From an uncultured delta proteobacterium (GTDB taxonomy: Bacteria > Myxococcota_A > UBA9160 > JAFDET01): 64,000 nucleotides of DNA. How positions within the stretch are numbered: position 1 is the stretch's first letter; the number at the start of each line of letters is the position of its first letter. The notes under the pieces are model-generated. The model did not search any database and was not told the DNA's origin. It saw only the letters and a list, made by a program, of their open reading frames with translations. The DNA is taken from positions 18,619 through 82,618 of the forward strand of contig CAMYLJ010000025.1 of the NCBI GenBank assembly GCA_947259215.1, in the 5' to 3' direction. The translations under genes were made by a program, and so were the position numbers. Of this stretch, positions 45,501 to 53,869 are shown piece after piece.

Positions 45501-45738
45501 CGGAGGCAGCCTCGGCTTCGAGGGCGCGGGCGCGGCCACGAGCGTTCCGCTCTCCGCCGCCGACGACGTCGGCGACTACCGGCTCGAGACGATCGAGCTG
45601 CCGCCCGGACGCTACGACGTGCTGCGCCTCGAGGCCGAGCCGAGCCGCGACGGCGGACGCCTCGACGTGCGCGCGACGCGGCTCTACGCCCTGCCGCGGG
45701 CCGGATCCGGCGGGGTCGCGGAGGAGCCGCATGACTAG
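42580..45738 (+). CDS. CotH-kinase-family protein with right-handed beta-helix
   Basis: 1052 residues, GTG start. Signal anchor (29-48), then a CotH-type atypical protein kinase domain (about 140-480) with the KKSFTLKAPRG nucleotide-site lysine region and HNHYLY (about 323-328). The usual PWD[LM]D metal motif reads PWDTR (about 341-345), so the second Asp is lost. A parallel beta-helix domain (about 600-880) follows: repeated short strands such as IVRSRFEDARNDGVDLMASS and VRGVRIQDGEIGIEVKDRSE. The rest is beta-sandwich-like. The beta-helix may bind carbohydrate. The protein is anchored facing the periplasm. CotH of Bacillus phosphorylates spore-coat proteins; the target here is unknown. Confidence 0.83.
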   Translation: MKRLDPRRASFLGARAPGWRQLRLRDGLWLALPLLALVAFLVAASVADYREARLFDDWWSQQASVSKFFGARLDAARALPERMRVRRRVDAEAPDPARFRLQVPRRSWAAWQRDPLAAWGSWIDADLIEGNEYLPVEIRKRGDTSVHWLTAKKSFTLKAPRGALYKDYRRLAFSAKTPVSQLVANGLASEFDLLAADTRIAPVFVNDRFYGLFRVNELVDESFLRRRGRMPGNIFRADAAERGEVYKGLPREVFYNPYIWDRVAANDRPGTDAQSVLPRFLEDLAGTTFDDHLRLLRWLDRDEIARLLAYLWTTGDLYHLSHVHNHYLYQDPSSGLLHPIPWDTRLLSVDAPPPYPLNQLLRAMLRDPFVFAGTMRALASRLGDDRLPRAAEALLEPLRTRYADHVALERLRGDEIPPLDAADEALVVLRANLASLASRVDDARTAWHAELPTRRPALLDFQARGHVGAELLALRVTGEIPEDARLQLVADRDRDGGRSQADPVLATRRVREGSEVRLVLEAPVALLPGSDPDAWDIRPAPLHYRFFLEAEGGARLASLQPELVNPLTGAEVTPEPWEAGASIPSDVAWHPWRFPEPSRRSHRLAGRVRLRETLVIGPGETLVIEPGSVLQLDPDVSILARGRILARGTAERPIRVEATDSRQPWGSVALQGDGASGSRFTHAHFSGGGGAWLDRVEYKGMVSAHWVQDLHFDHCGFADNLRSDDMLNVVHGTVVIDHSRFLRANADALDLDCAQGRIVRSRFEDARNDGVDLMASSPVIADVDVLRSGDKGISIGEASAPLVRGVRIQDGEIGIEVKDRSEPVILDSLIAGNRIGLRQYAKNWRYGAGGWATLVNSEIADNATPLVLRDGSRLTRPGSGDPTPWIRAHYGAGENGALSPLAPLEWQRVDWDFRSLDDGWRAEGGVTRLLKREGRLSATLRHRPGALVRELDWDLEDPATRYLAVVEWSGRGVTGGSLGFEGAGAATSVPLSAADDVGDYRLETIELPPGRYDVLRLEAEPSRDGGRLDVRATRLYALPRAGSGGVAEEPHD

Positions 45739-46783
45739 GTGGCTCGCGCTCGCCCTCCTGCTCGCGGCGGCCGCCGGCCCGGAGGCCGCTGCGGCACCCG
45801 GGGCGTCGGAGGACTCCTTCCGCTTCGCCGTGATCGGTCACATCCGCGGCGACCGCAACGGGGAGCTGCTCGGCCACCTGGACGAGGTGCTGACGGAGGT
45901 GGGGCGGCTGGAGCCGGACCTGGTCTTCCTGGCGGGCGACCTGATCTGGGGAGACGTGCACGGAGAGGGCGACTCGGACCCGGCGCTCATCCGCGGGGAC
46001 TGGGAGCTGCTCGACGGCGCGCTCGAGGCGCTCGGCTCGCCCGTCCACCGCGTGCCCGGGAACCACGACGTCAACGACCGCACCACGCGCGACGTCTGGC
46101 TCGAGCGCTACGGCCCGCTCCCTCGGATGCTGCGCTTCCGCAACGCTCGCTTCCTGCTGCTGCGAAGCGGCTTCTGGCCCGCCGACGACGACCCGGCCAA
46201 GAACCCCTGGCAGTACGTCCGCGGCAAGCCGCTGGACGCGCAGCAGCTCGACTTCGTGCGCAGCGAGCTGGAGCACTCCGGGGAAGAGCACGTCTTCATC
46301 CTGATGCACCACATGCTCTGGTGGGACGAGGACGCCCCGTGGTGGACCGAGGTCCACCCGCTGCTCCGCGGAACCCACGTGCGCGCGGTCTTCGCCGGCG
46401 ACTACGGGCCGATGAAGTTCTCGCACCAACGCCGCGACGGCATCGACTACCTGCAGACGTCGATCGAAGGCGACGTGGGGCTCGAGATGCTGCAGGCTCG
46501 CGAGTCTTCGCGCCTGCTCTCGGCGCAGCTCGACAACTTCCTGCTCGTGAGCGTGTCCGGGCCCAAGGTGCGCACGGAGGTGCGGACGCTGGGCGCGTTC
46601 AGCACGGGCAAGTTCAGCCCCGACCACTGGCGGGCGGTCCAGCGCGGGACGCCGCCTGCGGGCGCGGGAAAGCGGGACGGCCCCGCACTCGCGGGGCTGC
46701 TGCTGGCATTCGCCGCCGGCGCGGGGCTCTGCTGGATCTGGCGTTCGCGCGCCGCGCGACCCGAATCCGGGGAGCCGCGCTGA
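45731..46783 (+). CDS. Membrane-bound periplasmic metallophosphoesterase
   Basis: 350 residues: signal peptide (1-22), calcineurin-like phosphoesterase domain (about 30-280) and one C-terminal transmembrane helix (GLLLAFAAGAGLCWIWR, about 321-337) with a short basic tail. Metal motifs: FLAGDLIWGD, VPGNHDVND, ILMHHMLWWDE and VFAGDYGPMKFSH. The first motif, normally GDxH, reads VIGHIRGD, so one of the metal-1 ligands is changed. It overlaps the CotH gene by 8 bases, giving a kinase-phosphatase pair on the same face of the membrane. Confidence 0.82.
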   Translation: MTRWLALALLLAAAAGPEAAAAPGASEDSFRFAVIGHIRGDRNGELLGHLDEVLTEVGRLEPDLVFLAGDLIWGDVHGEGDSDPALIRGDWELLDGALEALGSPVHRVPGNHDVNDRTTRDVWLERYGPLPRMLRFRNARFLLLRSGFWPADDDPAKNPWQYVRGKPLDAQQLDFVRSELEHSGEEHVFILMHHMLWWDEDAPWWTEVHPLLRGTHVRAVFAGDYGPMKFSHQRRDGIDYLQTSIEGDVGLEMLQARESSRLLSAQLDNFLLVSVSGPKVRTEVRTLGAFSTGKFSPDHWRAVQRGTPPAGAGKRDGPALAGLLLAFAAGAGLCWIWRSRAARPESGEPR

Positions 46784-46790
46784 GCCGGCC

Positions 46791-47288
46791 ATGGCGGATC
46801 CTGCGACGCGGCTAGCACGCTTCCTGCCGCCGGCCCTGGCGACCCTCGGGCTCGCGGCCGGTGTGGCCTACACCCGCGCCAGGCCCGACTCCTACGACTA
46901 TCACTTCGAGCTCCTGCTGGCGCTCGGGGTCTGGGTGCTGACGAGCAGCGTGCTCGCCTTGGGAGCGGCCCCGCGACGGCTGGCGCGGCGGCTGGCCGCG
47001 GCCAGCCCCTGGCGGCTCGGCGTCGTCAGCCTCGGCGTGGCCTCGGGAGTGGCCTGCGTCGCGCTGCCGCAGCTCCGGGGCGTGATCCCGACTGCCTGGG
47101 TTCCGCTCGGGCTGGCCGCACTCCACGCCGTGGCCTGCGCGCGCGAGCCCTGGGCCGGCTCCCTGCGGGTCGCGCCGGCTTCGTCCTGGCGGTGGCGCTG
47201 CTGCTGGAGGGCAGCCTCGCCCTGCTGCCGCGGGTCCCGGGGCTCGGCGCCCCGAGCGCCCCGTCCCTGGTGCGCCAGCTCTATCTGA
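46791..47288 (+). CDS. N-terminal membrane part of SGNH-hydrolase gene (frameshifted)
   Basis: This frame encodes three to four transmembrane helices (12-28, 40-60, 75-90, 98-116) up to about HAVACAREPWAGSLR, then loses sense (Trp/Arg/Cys/Ser-rich tail). The continuation FVLAVALLLEGSLALLPRV lies in another frame from 47171. Adding one G to the GGG at 47167-47169 would join the two. The natural product is thus probably a membrane-anchored SGNH hydrolase of about 478 residues spanning 46791-48226. The 165-residue reading ending at 47288 should not be trusted beyond residue 125. Confidence 0.55.
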   Translation: MADPATRLARFLPPALATLGLAAGVAYTRARPDSYDYHFELLLALGVWVLTSSVLALGAAPRRLARRLAAASPWRLGVVSLGVASGVACVALPQLRGVIPTAWVPLGLAALHAVACAREPWAGSLRVAPASSWRWRCCWRAASPCCRGSRGSAPRAPRPWCASSI

Positions 47289-48226
47289 GCGACGGCCCCA
47301 AGCTGCTCGTCTCCTGCGGCCAGGGCGACCCGGATCTCTCCTACGTGCTGCGACCCGGCCGCTGTTCCTTCGGCGGGCTCGAGTTCCAGACCACCCTCGA
47401 GAACAACCAGCTCGGCCTGCGGGACGACGCGGCCTCCCTCGACGCACCGGAAGTGATCGTGCTGGGTGACTCGTACGCCATGGGGTGGGGAGTCGAGCAG
47501 GACGAGAGCTACGCCAGCCGGCTCGAGGCGCAGGGCGGCTTCCGGGTCCTGAACGCGGGGATCGGTTCGTACGGCACCGCGCGCCAGATCCGGCTGCTCG
47601 AGCGGATCGATCTGCGCCGCGCCCGGACGGTCCTGATCCAGTACTGCGCGAACGACTTCGCGGAGAACCGGGAGTGGACCTCGAACGGGGGCACCCTGCC
47701 GAGGCGCGATCCCGCCTGGTTCGACGGCGTCGTGGAGCAGCAGCGTGCCTGGAGCGGCTACTGGCCGTTCAAGTACACGCGGGTCGTATGGGACCGCCTG
47801 CTGCTGCCACGCGTGCGCCGGAGCTTCTACGCGCTGGGCTGGCCCGGGCCGAGCCTGAACCAGAGCGAGCGGGGACCCGGACGACGCGCCGAGGCGGAGA
47901 TGGCGGCCCGGATCCTGGCGGCGTCGCCCCAGCTGGCGGGCCTCGACGTGATCGTCTTCGAGCTGAACTTCTACAACGGCCATCCCGGACCGTCGTTCCT
48001 CGAGTCCCTGCAAGAGCTGGCCGCGAGCGAGGAGTACCGCGACGCCCTCTCCCGGGTGCGCGTGGTCGACCTGATGTCCCAGCTCGAGCCCGAGCTCTAC
48101 TTTCGCCCGGACCCGCACCTGAACGCCGCCGGCCACGAGCGCGTCGCCGAGCTGCGCCTGCCGATGCTCGCAGGCTCCGAAGCCGGCTCCGGGGAACGAG
48201 TCACGCCGGACGGCCGCCTGCGGTAG
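47192..48226 (+). CDS. SGNH-family hydrolase (C-terminal part of a frameshifted gene)
   Basis: Apparent GTG-initiated frame of 344 residues, probably the C-terminal domain of the gene that starts at 46791. SGNH/GDSL blocks: VIVLGDSYAMGWGVEQDESY (block I, nucleophile Ser), LNAGIGSYGTARQ (block II), IQYCANDFAENREW (block III, Asn) and FRPDPHLNAAGHERVAEL (block V, Asp/His). Such membrane-linked SGNH proteins usually de-acetylate or acetylate polysaccharides, as in the AlgX/AlgJ or acyltransferase-3/SGNH systems. Its place at the start of the glycan locus fits that, but the reaction cannot be fixed. Confidence 0.75.
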   Translation: MALLLEGSLALLPRVPGLGAPSAPSLVRQLYLSDGPKLLVSCGQGDPDLSYVLRPGRCSFGGLEFQTTLENNQLGLRDDAASLDAPEVIVLGDSYAMGWGVEQDESYASRLEAQGGFRVLNAGIGSYGTARQIRLLERIDLRRARTVLIQYCANDFAENREWTSNGGTLPRRDPAWFDGVVEQQRAWSGYWPFKYTRVVWDRLLLPRVRRSFYALGWPGPSLNQSERGPGRRAEAEMAARILAASPQLAGLDVIVFELNFYNGHPGPSFLESLQELAASEEYRDALSRVRVVDLMSQLEPELYFRPDPHLNAAGHERVAELRLPMLAGSEAGSGERVTPDGRLR

Positions 48227-48280
48227 CCTGTTCCGCTCAGCAGGGGGGAGCTGAGGGGTGCCGCAACGCAGCGCGCCGTC

Positions 48281-50425
48281 GTGGGGTGCCGGAGTGGCGG
48301 GTGCACTGGCATTGGCGCTCGTGACCCGGCGCTGCGGGAGGCCGACGGCCACCTCGCCAGCCGCGCGGCCTTTCCGCTGGGGCTCGGGCTCGCACTGCTC
48401 CTGGCCACGGGGGCGCGGGTCTGGGGGGCGCGCCGGGCCGCGCCTTGGCTCTTCGTGGTGGCCCTGCTCCACGCCGCCTGCCTCCAGCTGCTCGACGCTG
48501 GAAGTCGACTCCACTTCGAGCACCTGGCCCTGGCGGGGGGCGAGGCCGCCGGAAACGTGTGGGGCGCCGGCCTGTGGATCGCGATACTCGCGATCTGCGC
48601 GATCGCGGTGGCGGGCGGCCTGCGAGCGTACGCACCGGCCCTGCGCCAGGGCACACGCTTCCTGCTCGGGGCGCGACCCGCGCCCGCCGTCGTTGCGCTG
48701 GCGCTCGTGCTGCTCGGGACCGCCGTCTATCCCTCGCCCGACCCGAACTACTTCGCGCGCGAGCTCGCACTCGCCATTCCGCTGCGCCTGCTCCAGCTCG
48801 CCGCGGCTGCGGTGCTGCTGGCGGCACTCCACGCCGATCTGCGGGAGCGCGCCCCGGGCGCCGGCGGCCTCGACGCGCTCCTCGGCGAGCGCGACGTCCC
48901 GGGACGCTGGCTCGATCCCGTGGCCCTGGCGTGCGCCCTCTGGACGGCGGCACTTGCGGTGCTGCTCGTCACCACCGCCTACCAGCGCCACCCCCACGTG
49001 ACCGACGAGGTGGCGTACCTGTTCCACGCCAGGTCCCTCGCCGCGGGCGGCATCTCGATCCCCGCACCGCGGGTTCCCGAGGCCTTCGAAATCTACCTGA
49101 TCGCCTGCGAAGCCGGACGCTGCATCGCCCCGGTTCCCACCGGCTGGCCGGCGGTGCTCTCGCTCGGGGTGCGCGCCGGCGCGCCCTGGCTCGTGAATCC
49201 GTTGCTGGGAGCGCTCGCGCTGCTGCTCGGGTTCTCCGTGGTCCGGCAGCTCGGCGATCGGCGCTCGGCCCGGCTCACGGCGCTGCTGCTCGCGCTGTCG
49301 CCCTGGGCGCTCTTCGTGTCCATGAGCTTCATGACCCACGTGGTGTCGCTGGTCTTCGCCCTCGGCGCCGGCCTGGCGGTGGTGCGGATCCACCGGGGTG
49401 GCTCGCTCCTCCAGGTCGTTCCCGCCGGCCTGCTGCTCGGGGCACAGAGCTTCGTGCGTCCGCTCGAGGCGCTCTGCACCTCGCTGGTGCTCGGGCTCGC
49501 GACGCTCGCGACCGCCCGCACGAGCGGCGCGGCTCGCGCCCTGGCGGCGGCCGTAGGGCTCGCCCTCTGCGCCGCCGCGGCGGGGCTGCCCAACCTGGCC
49601 TACAACCGCGCCGTCACCGGCGACCCGCGCGTCTTCCCCATCATGGAGTACGCCGACGCCGCGCTCGGGCCCGGGCGCAACGCGCTGGGATTCGGCCCGG
49701 ACAAGGGCGTCGAATGGGGTGGGCTCGACCCCTTCCCGGGGCACGGCCTGCGCGACGTGGTGGTGAACGCACAGGTCAACCTCACCGGGATCGACCGCGA
49801 GCTCCTGGGGTGGAGCGTGGGCTCGTTGGGCATGCTGGCCCTGCTGCTGGTGAGCGGTCGCATCCGGCCGCGCAGCGCCGACGGCTGGCTGCTGTTCGCC
49901 GCCGCCGTGCCACCGGCGGCGCACAGCTTCTACTGGTATCACGGAGGGCCCGATTTCGCGGCCCGCTACTGGTACCTCTCCATCTTCCCGCTCGTGGCCC
50001 TGGTCGCCCGAGGCCTGGTCGGGCTCGCCGACGAGGCGCAGGGATCCGGCGGCCGCACCGCCGCTCGGCTGGCCTGGGCCGGCCCCCTGCTGCTCTCGCT
50101 GCTGGCCCTCTGCAGCTACGTGCCCTGGCGGGCCATCGACAAGTACACGCACTTCCGCGGCATGCGGGCCGACGTGAGGGCCCTCACCCAACGCAGCGAC
50201 CTCGCCGACGCGCTGGTGCTGGTGCGCGGCGAGGAGTACCCGGACGCCGCCTCCGCCCTCAGCTACAACGGCGTCGATCCCGACGCGCCGGCGCCGCTCT
50301 TCGTGTGGGCCCGCGACGCGGAGCTCGAGCAGCGTCTGCGCGCCGCCTACCCCGAGCGCCGGGCGTGGGTGCTGGAGGGACCGTCGCTCACCGGGGGCCG
50401 CTACCGGCTCGCGCCCGCCCCCTGA
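48281..50425 (+). CDS. GT-C-type polytopic membrane glycosyltransferase
   Basis: 714 residues with about 14 hydrophobic helices. The acidic loop HPHVTDEVAYLFHARSLAAG (about 232-251) resembles the catalytic Asp/Glu loop of dolichol/undecaprenyl-phosphate-sugar-dependent GT39/ArnT-like enzymes, and SFMTHVVSLVFALGAG is typical. A C-terminal periplasmic part includes LVRGEEYPDAASALSYNGVD. The first 15 codons of this frame look unnatural. An adjacent frame starting at a GTG (48258) after GGGGGAG encodes a good membrane helix (GAGVAGALALALV) that would continue into DPALREADGH if one G were restored near 48322, so the true start is probably 48258. Confidence 0.72.
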   Translation: MGCRSGGCTGIGARDPALREADGHLASRAAFPLGLGLALLLATGARVWGARRAAPWLFVVALLHAACLQLLDAGSRLHFEHLALAGGEAAGNVWGAGLWIAILAICAIAVAGGLRAYAPALRQGTRFLLGARPAPAVVALALVLLGTAVYPSPDPNYFARELALAIPLRLLQLAAAAVLLAALHADLRERAPGAGGLDALLGERDVPGRWLDPVALACALWTAALAVLLVTTAYQRHPHVTDEVAYLFHARSLAAGGISIPAPRVPEAFEIYLIACEAGRCIAPVPTGWPAVLSLGVRAGAPWLVNPLLGALALLLGFSVVRQLGDRRSARLTALLLALSPWALFVSMSFMTHVVSLVFALGAGLAVVRIHRGGSLLQVVPAGLLLGAQSFVRPLEALCTSLVLGLATLATARTSGAARALAAAVGLALCAAAAGLPNLAYNRAVTGDPRVFPIMEYADAALGPGRNALGFGPDKGVEWGGLDPFPGHGLRDVVVNAQVNLTGIDRELLGWSVGSLGMLALLLVSGRIRPRSADGWLLFAAAVPPAAHSFYWYHGGPDFAARYWYLSIFPLVALVARGLVGLADEAQGSGGRTAARLAWAGPLLLSLLALCSYVPWRAIDKYTHFRGMRADVRALTQRSDLADALVLVRGEEYPDAASALSYNGVDPDAPAPLFVWARDAELEQRLRAAYPERRAWVLEGPSLTGGRYRLAPAP

Positions 50426-51897
50426 TCGGCGAGGGCGCCGGCCGGCAAGGTCCACCACAGCCAGGCCAGGGCCGCCGCCGCCGCGACGAGCGGGATCACG
50501 GCCCAGGGTCCCGGGGGCGCGTAGCCCATGCGCTGGAGGGTCACGAGCCAGGGCAGCACCGGACCCTCGCGCAGCACCGTCAGCAGCGGATCCAGCAGGC
50601 CCAGGCTCTGCTCCACGTCGCGCGCCATGGCGAGGCACCAGGACCAGAGCGTGGCCAGGGCGGCGACGGCGATGGCCAGCCCCCTTGGAATTCGCAGCAA
50701 CGGGCCCGCCGCCAGCAGGAACAGGAAGGGCGTCGCCGGCACCATGTGGCGCACGCCGCTGTTGAACTGCATCCGCGCGAACTGGTTGGCCGACGTGAAG
50801 AGGAACATGCCGGCGCAGAAGAGCAGCGCGAACCGGAGCTCGCGCCGGGCCAGCAGGCCTCCGCGCTCGCGCCTCCAGCCGGGCGCCCACAGCGCCAGCA
50901 GCAGCAGGGGCGCCGACGTGAAGATGCCGTAGCGCGGTCCGAAGGCGACCAGGCCGAGCAGCTCCAGGTCCGGCAGTCCCATGCCCCGGTAGCCCGCGCC
51001 GCTGTGATCGGTCTCCGGCATGTAGTGCTGCGCCGGCCACAGGGGATTGCCGAAGCAGAGCCACTGGTAGCCCAGCAGCAGCGCGCCGCTCGCCGCCAGG
51101 CCGAGCAGCAGCGCCCCGAGCTCGTTCGAGCGCCGCCCGGGCGTTCCGCTCCAGACCGCCACTCCGTACAGCCCCACCGCCGCGGCCGTCACGACGCCGC
51201 TGTAGTCGAGCACCACCGCGTAGCCGCCCAGCAGGCCGGCCACGAGGAAACGCAGCGCCCGCCCGCGTGGGTCGGCGTCGGCGCGGAACAACAGGGCGAA
51301 GGCGAAGAGGCCGGCGTGGCAGACCAGCAGGTTGTGGTTGAGCTGCGCCGTGCGGTAGAAGACCGGCGTCGCGAAGGCGAAGAGCAGGGCCAGCCCCAGG
51401 GACGCGCGCCGCGAGACGCCGAGCGCCCCCAGCAGCCGGAACATGACCACGGCGGCGAGCGCCGAGAGCGGCGCCATCAGCAGCATCTGCATGACCCCGG
51501 CGGCGAGCGCGAACTTGACGTCGAAGCCGCGCGCGCGCGACTCGCGCAGGAACTCGCGCGCCATCGGATAGACGGTGTCGTAGTCCTGGACCGGCGCGTC
51601 GGACTCCTGCCTGGCGCGCTGCACGCGCGCCACGGTGGGATCGATCAGCGGCCGCGCCAGGACGTACGGCACGGCGGCCAGCAGCGAGGCGCCCGGGTTG
51701 TTGTTGATGAAGGCCCCGCGATCCTCCAGCACGAAGATGTCCGGATGCAGGCCCGCGTACTCCGAGACGTCGAAGCTGAAGTGGTCGCCGAGCGAGAGGG
51801 CCGGGAAGATCTCGCGCACCGTATTGGTGGCAAAATGGAGGGCGAAGACCACCCAGCAGGTCAGGAAGAGGCGGACCGCGACGGGCCGGTCGGACAT
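50401..51897 (-). CDS. Polytopic membrane protein, GT-C-like
   Basis: 498 residues, about 11 to 12 transmembrane helices: 9-25 at the N-terminus, then repeated stretches such as MLLMAPLSALAAVVMFRLLG and FLVAGLLGGYAVVLDYSGVV. The N-terminal periplasmic loop (about 35-100) includes DVSEYAGLHPDIFVLEDRGA and NNNPGASLLAAVPYV; it lacks the clear WLDE-type loop of GT39. HYMPETDHSGAGYRGMGLPD is a second likely extracytoplasmic loop. The substrate is unknown. Probably an integral-membrane glycosyltransferase of the glycan locus. It starts 10 bases after asnB and is the last gene of the minus-strand operon; the final 25 bases overlap the convergent GT-C gene. Confidence 0.75.
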   Translation of the reverse strand: MSDRPVAVRLFLTCWVVFALHFATNTVREIFPALSLGDHFSFDVSEYAGLHPDIFVLEDRGAFINNNPGASLLAAVPYVLARPLIDPTVARVQRARQESDAPVQDYDTVYPMAREFLRESRARGFDVKFALAAGVMQMLLMAPLSALAAVVMFRLLGALGVSRRASLGLALLFAFATPVFYRTAQLNHNLLVCHAGLFAFALLFRADADPRGRALRFLVAGLLGGYAVVLDYSGVVTAAAVGLYGVAVWSGTPGRRSNELGALLLGLAASGALLLGYQWLCFGNPLWPAQHYMPETDHSGAGYRGMGLPDLELLGLVAFGPRYGIFTSAPLLLLALWAPGWRRERGGLLARRELRFALLFCAGMFLFTSANQFARMQFNSGVRHMVPATPFLFLLAAGPLLRIPRGLAIAVAALATLWSWCLAMARDVEQSLGLLDPLLTVLREGPVLPWLVTLQRMGYAPPGPWAVIPLVAAAAALAWLWWTLPAGALADQGAGASR

Positions 51898-51907
51898 GCC
51901 GCGCGCG

Positions 51908-53833
51908 TCAGGCCGGCCGCACGCCGGCGCGGTCCCACCACATCATGTAGTTGAGCAGGCCCCAGAGGGCCCGGCCGTGATCGCGCCGCATGGCCAGATG
52001 CTCGTCCACGAGCTGGCGCACGCCCTCGGGGCGCAGCAGGCCCGTCGCCGCGATCCGCTCCGGGCCGAGATGGAGATCGACCAGGTCGCGCAGCTCGCGC
52101 CGGAGCCAGGTCGAGTACGGCATCTCCAGCCCCACCTTCTTCTTGTCGAGGATGCTCTTCGGCAGCAATCCCTGCAACGCGTCGCGCATCACCGCCTTGC
52201 GACGCATGCCTCGCAGCTTCAGCGACGACGGCACCCGCGACAGGTACTCGGTGAGGTCGGGGTCCGTGAAGGGAACCCGCGCCTCGAGCGAGTGAGCCAT
52301 GCTCATGCGGTCGTTCTTCACCATCAGATCGTCCGGCAGGAAGACCCGGGAGTCGACCCGCAGCAGCCGCGCCAGCTCGTCGGCCGGCCCGTCCTGGTCG
52401 TAGACCTCCTGGAAGTGCCGCAGCGGCGGCAGCGCGGGCTCGCGGGCGAGCTGCTCACGCAGCGCATCCGAGTAGAGATCGAGCTTCTGCGCCTCGGTCA
52501 GCACGATCCGCCACCACATGTGGGCCGCCGCCGGCGACAGGTCCTGTCCGCCCAGGAAGCGCTTCAGCTTGAACTCGAGGGACAGCTTGCGGTGGGAGAC
52601 CGGGAGCGCCTCCACCAGCGGCCGGATCAGCCCGCGCCGCAGCCAGCCCGGGACGCGCCGGAACCAGCTCGACGCGCGCCAGGCGCCGTAGGTGTCGTAG
52701 CCCGCGAAGGCCTCGTCGCCCCCCTCCCCGGAGAGGACCACCACGACTTCGTCGCGCGCCATCTGGCAGACGTACCAGGTGGGGATCGCCGAGCCGTCGG
52801 CGTAGGGCTCGTCGATGTAGTCGAGGTAGCCCGGCAGGAGCTCGCGAACCATCGAGGGCGTGATCACCACCTCGCGCTGCTTCGTGTGACAGGCCTCGGC
52901 CACGATCCGGGCGTAGGGCAGCTCGTCGAAGCTGCGGTCCTCGAAGCCCACCGAGTAGGTGTGGACCGGCTCGGATACGTGGCGGTTCATCAGCGCCACC
53001 AGCGCGCTCGAGTCCATCCCGCCCGAGAGCATCACACCCACCGGCACGTCGGCGACGAGCTGGCGTTCGACCGCCTGGTCCATCAGCTCCAGCGACCGCC
53101 GCGCGGCCGTGGCCGCGTCGATCGAGGGATCCTCGCGCCACGAGCTCTCGCCGAAGCGGTGGCTCTCGCTCGCGCCGCTTGCAGCCACCGTCAGCCACTG
53201 GCCGGGCGGGAGCTCGGCGATTCCCTCGAACGCCGTCTGGGCACCGGGCACGTAGTCGAAGGTCAGGAAATCGTGCAGCGCCTGCACGCTCGGCCGCCGC
53301 GGCACCCGCGGGTCCTGGAGCAGTGACTTGATCTCCGAAGCGAAGCGCAGGAAGTGGTCGTCGCGTTGGAGGAAGAGGGGCTTCACCCCGTACGGGTCGC
53401 GAGCCAGGTGCAGGGCGCCCGAGCGCGCGTCCCAGATCGCGAAGGCGAACATGCCGTTCAGCAGCGACGCCAGCTCCGGCCCGCACTCCTCGTACAGGTA
53501 GAGCAGCACCTCGCTGTCGGTGCGCGAACGAAACGGGTACTTCTCCCGAAGCCGGAAGCGCTCGGCCAGCTCGCGAAAGTTGTAGATCTCGCCGTTGTAG
53601 GCCAGCTGCACGCTGCCGTCGGCGTTGGCCATGGGCTGGCGCCCGGCCCGGGACAGGTCGATCACCGAGAGCCGCCGGTGCCCCAGCGCCACCCGCCCGT
53701 CGCTCCAGGTGCCGCGGTCGTTGGGCCCGCGGTGGGCGAGGACGTCGGTCATGCGGTCGAGGAGACGGCCATCGGGACCGTCAGGGTCGATGGCGCGATC
53801 CCCCAACCGCAGGATGCCGCAGAGCCCGCACAT
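51908..53833 (-). CDS. asnB: Glutamine-hydrolysing asparagine synthetase
   Basis: 641 residues. N-terminal class II glutaminase: Cys2 nucleophile (MCGLCGI), RLSVIDLSRAGRQPM, AYNGEIYNFREL and SRTDSEVLLYLYEE. C-terminal synthetase: PP-loop LSGGMDSSALVALM (about 245-258), DEPYADGSAIPTW and SGEGGDEAFAGYDTY. Complete. In polysaccharide loci AsnB homologues often amidate a uronic or other carboxylated sugar rather than make free asparagine, so either role is possible here. It lies between a methyltransferase gene (36 bases upstream) and a GT-C gene (10 bases downstream). Confidence 0.95.
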   Translation of the reverse strand: MCGLCGILRLGDRAIDPDGPDGRLLDRMTDVLAHRGPNDRGTWSDGRVALGHRRLSVIDLSRAGRQPMANADGSVQLAYNGEIYNFRELAERFRLREKYPFRSRTDSEVLLYLYEECGPELASLLNGMFAFAIWDARSGALHLARDPYGVKPLFLQRDDHFLRFASEIKSLLQDPRVPRRPSVQALHDFLTFDYVPGAQTAFEGIAELPPGQWLTVAASGASESHRFGESSWREDPSIDAATAARRSLELMDQAVERQLVADVPVGVMLSGGMDSSALVALMNRHVSEPVHTYSVGFEDRSFDELPYARIVAEACHTKQREVVITPSMVRELLPGYLDYIDEPYADGSAIPTWYVCQMARDEVVVVLSGEGGDEAFAGYDTYGAWRASSWFRRVPGWLRRGLIRPLVEALPVSHRKLSLEFKLKRFLGGQDLSPAAAHMWWRIVLTEAQKLDLYSDALREQLAREPALPPLRHFQEVYDQDGPADELARLLRVDSRVFLPDDLMVKNDRMSMAHSLEARVPFTDPDLTEYLSRVPSSLKLRGMRRKAVMRDALQGLLPKSILDKKKVGLEMPYSTWLRRELRDLVDLHLGPERIAATGLLRPEGVRQLVDEHLAMRRDHGRALWGLLNYMMWWDRAGVRPA

Positions 53834-53869
53834 GCTTCGTCGTCCGCCTCGCTCGCCCGGCTCTAGCGC

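Noticed and set aside
46901..51064. A 1387-codon open frame on the minus strand, and similar long frames at 5128-8868, 22926-26087, 42463-45732 (minus) and 2860-4854 (plus)
   Set aside because: They run antisense to well-supported genes, have low-complexity Arg/Gly/Ala/His-rich translations with no family motifs, and are expected in DNA of about 70% G+C.
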